From: Archangium gephyra
Lineage (GTDB): Bacteria; Myxococcota; Myxococcia; Myxococcales; Myxococcaceae
DNA length: 64,000 bases
NCBI GenBank assembly: GCA_003243425.1
Contig: QFQP01000002.1
Location: 459,649 to 523,648 of the forward strand
Reading direction: 5' to 3'
This document shows positions 62,828 through 64,000 of this stretch, piece by piece. The notes under the pieces are model-generated. The model searched no databases. It saw only the letters and a list, made by a program, of their open reading frames with translations, and was not told the origin of the DNA. Made by a program: the position numbers and the translations under genes. How positions within the stretch are numbered: position 1 is the first letter of the stretch; each line of letters starts with the position of its first letter.

Positions 62828-63556
62828 CTTCTTCGTCGGCCGCAACGCGTCGGCGGCGCGCACATCACGCTTCGCCACTTGAGCAAGCAGCGGGTAGGCG
62901 GATGACCAGTGCAGGCTCTGTTTGGAAACAGCCTCCTGCTCCTTCGCAGTGATGATCTTGCGGTCGGAGGCGCCAGCGACCTTGTCTTCCACCTTGCCGG
63001 TCAACGCCTCGGCGTCGGCCTTCAGCTTCTGAAGGCGAGCCGCATCGACTTTGCGCGCGGCGAGGTTCGCTGAGATCTCCGTGAACTCGAGGAACGACTT
63101 CGCATCGCGGGCGATCTCGGCGCGAATGGCTTCCTGGCTCTGAACGCGGGTCTTCTTCTTCTTTGTACCGCCAGCCTCGTCGGCTTCGACTGAGAACGCG
63201 GTCTGCGCTTCCAACGCGATGATTGCGTTGAGCTTCTTGAGGTTGGCTGTGTCACCGGCATTGGTGAGCTCAGCGCGGAGCGACTTCGCCACGCGCATCA
63301 CCGCGGCGTTCTCCTTCTGGAGCGCGACGAAGGCGACCTGCGAACGATCCGCTGCGGCGCCCTTCTGTCGCGTGAAAGAGCCCTGCGATTGGTTGAGTGC
63401 TTCTGCGTTCTTGCCGTGCGTCACGATGGCTTCGAGATCGGGTTTGAGCCCGCCCTCTGCCTCGAACTGCGTCAACAACTCTGCCGTATTCAGGAACTTG
63501 CTTGCCGCAAAAGTACGAGCTGCCACCGCTGAATTGAACGACGGACCACGCGCCAT
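62825..63556 (-). CDS. Hypothetical helical protein
   Basis: A 243-residue protein with a start at ATG 63556 preceded by GGAGGG at a good distance. It is strongly predicted helical throughout (LNTAELLTQFEAEGGLKPDLEAIVTHGKNAEALNQSQGSF, ISANLAARKVDAARLQKLKADAEALTGKVED), with a basic patch GGTKKKKTR in the middle. No signal peptide, membrane segment or known domain is visible. It ends inside a 21-bp repeat unit. The upstream gap is shared with the PIN-domain gene. Confidence 0.62.
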   Translation of the reverse strand: MARGPSFNSAVAARTFAASKFLNTAELLTQFEAEGGLKPDLEAIVTHGKNAEALNQSQGSFTRQKGAAADRSQVAFVALQKENAAVMRVAKSLRAELTNAGDTANLKKLNAIIALEAQTAFSVEADEAGGTKKKKTRVQSQEAIRAEIARDAKSFLEFTEISANLAARKVDAARLQKLKADAEALTGKVEDKVAGASDRKIITAKEQEAVSKQSLHWSSAYPLLAQVAKRDVRAADALRPTKK

Positions 63557-63645
63557 AGACCACCCTCCGTTGTGAGTTAGACTGCGCGCAGAAGATGAGC
63601 GATCGCCACAATCGGCGCAACAGCATCCACGGGGAGGGGGAGCCC

Positions 63646-63951
63646 ATGGCGAGAATACTGATCGACGCAAACATCTACATCGACCTATTCAAAACTAGCG
63701 ACAAGTCACTGTTAAGACACATCCCAGTCCTGGTCGACGAACTCCGCCACGAAATACACATCTCCACACAGCTGGTCGACGAGATCGAAAGAAACAAAGT
63801 ACAAATCGCAACGCGATTTATCACCGAAAAATTGGAACAAATCAACATCCCAATCGTATCGTTACCAGTATTTCAAGACTCGACAAACGATTCGCTTCGA
63901 GAAATGGCAACCAACGCTTCTCGAGAGGCGATCTCGGAATTGGCGGCGTAA
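63646..63951 (+). CDS. PIN-like domain protein, short and possibly truncated
   Basis: A 101-residue protein starting ARILIDANIYIDLFKTSDKSLLRHIPVLVDELRHEIHISTQLVDEIERNKVQIATRFI. The first Asp of LIDAN and the Glu in LVDEIERNK are the first two acidic metal ligands of PIN nucleases. The C-terminal part with the remaining acidic ligands is short, so the protein looks truncated or belongs to a larger PIN-like family missing its 3' half. The coding sequence is clearly AT-richer than its neighbours and uses different codons, suggesting transfer. The strong GGGGAGGGGG precedes ATG 63646. No antitoxin gene is seen upstream. Confidence 0.65.
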   Translation: MARILIDANIYIDLFKTSDKSLLRHIPVLVDELRHEIHISTQLVDEIERNKVQIATRFITEKLEQINIPIVSLPVFQDSTNDSLREMATNASREAISELAA

Positions 63952-63991
63952 CCACCTGAAGTTCGATCGCTTTCAGCGGGGGGATCGACAG

Positions 63992-64000
63992 ATGAGGACG
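63992..64000 (+). other. Possible start of a gene at the window edge
   Basis: ATG at 63992 is preceded by GGGGGG at 63978-63983, so another plus-strand gene may begin here and run out of the window. Only three codons are visible. Confidence 0.2.

Noticed and set aside
62596..62952. Open frame through the second 21-bp array giving a heptad-repeat peptide
   Set aside because: Several frames on both strands are open because the period is a multiple of three, and the related array 1 has no start codon in its only open plus-strand frame, so the array is treated as non-coding.

Overview
The window is very GC-rich, densely coded bacterial DNA and most likely comes from a myxobacterium (Myxococcota). 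The lineage clues are a large secreted protein ending in a MYXO-CTERM-type tail (Cys, hydrophobic stretch, Arg cluster; 16673-20122), two proteins with the TIGR02996-type domain common in Myxococcales, several Gly-rich or Asp/Ala-rich short-signal lipoproteins, a steroid 5-alpha-reductase homologue and many stand-alone receiver-domain proteins. No rRNA, tRNA, insertion sequence, prophage or CRISPR array was seen.

Layout. 1-8366 (minus): one long operon running leftward, a DUF4292-like lipoprotein, then a complete oligopeptide-type ABC importer (binding lipoprotein, two permeases, two ATPases) with two c-di-GMP-type MshEN proteins inserted between permeases and ATPases, then a DUF2085 membrane protein; the start of an ECF sigma factor lies at the left edge. 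8408-9560 (plus): ExbB/ExbD energiser pair. 9754-15410 (minus): lipid-type metabolism (alpha/beta hydrolase, 5-alpha-reductase homologue, acyl-CoA dehydrogenase, two MaoC hot-dog proteins, a diaminopentanoate-dehydrogenase-like oxidoreductase). 15538-25393: an HD-GYP response regulator, the MYXO-CTERM protein, a HEAT-cyclophilin lipoprotein and a zinc-ribbon/MoxR/DUF58 operon. 25489-30647: a TIGR02996 protein, a thioredoxin-like lipoprotein, and a tight three-gene operon encoding a Ro60-like VWA protein, an unknown coiled-coil protein and a JAMM metalloprotease. 30628-34487 (minus): a phosphorelay operon (RedB-like protein, membrane histidine kinase, double receiver, kinase-ATPase fragment, two single receivers). 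34612-40227: VWA protein, unknown membrane protein, a CdsA-like gene interrupted by a stop codon, a fatty acid desaturase and an MFS-like transporter. 40215-57730: Smc, HtrA protease, a large lipoprotein, a second TIGR02996 protein, an MBL-fold protein, an N-acetylmuramoyl-L-alanine amidase, MutS and RmuC. 57798-63556: secreted or lipoprotein genes. At 63646-63951 a visibly AT-richer PIN-domain gene marks what may be the edge of an accessory region.

The most unusual feature is a pair of strictly 21-bp-periodic degenerate repeat arrays (9600-9767 and 62608-62827), more than 50 kb apart. They share a CAAAAGCA-type core, and each ends so that the stop codon of the adjacent minus-strand gene sits at the same offset in the last unit. 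Other items worth a second look are the Ro60-like/coiled-coil/JAMM operon, the MshEN proteins inside a peptide importer operon, two apparent single-base lesions (an in-frame TGA in the CdsA-like gene and a frameshift in a kinase ATPase gene), and a possible heme-peroxygenase-like protein.

Genes are often translationally coupled: eight junctions use a GTGA overlap and several use ATGA, and these overlaps were used to choose starts.
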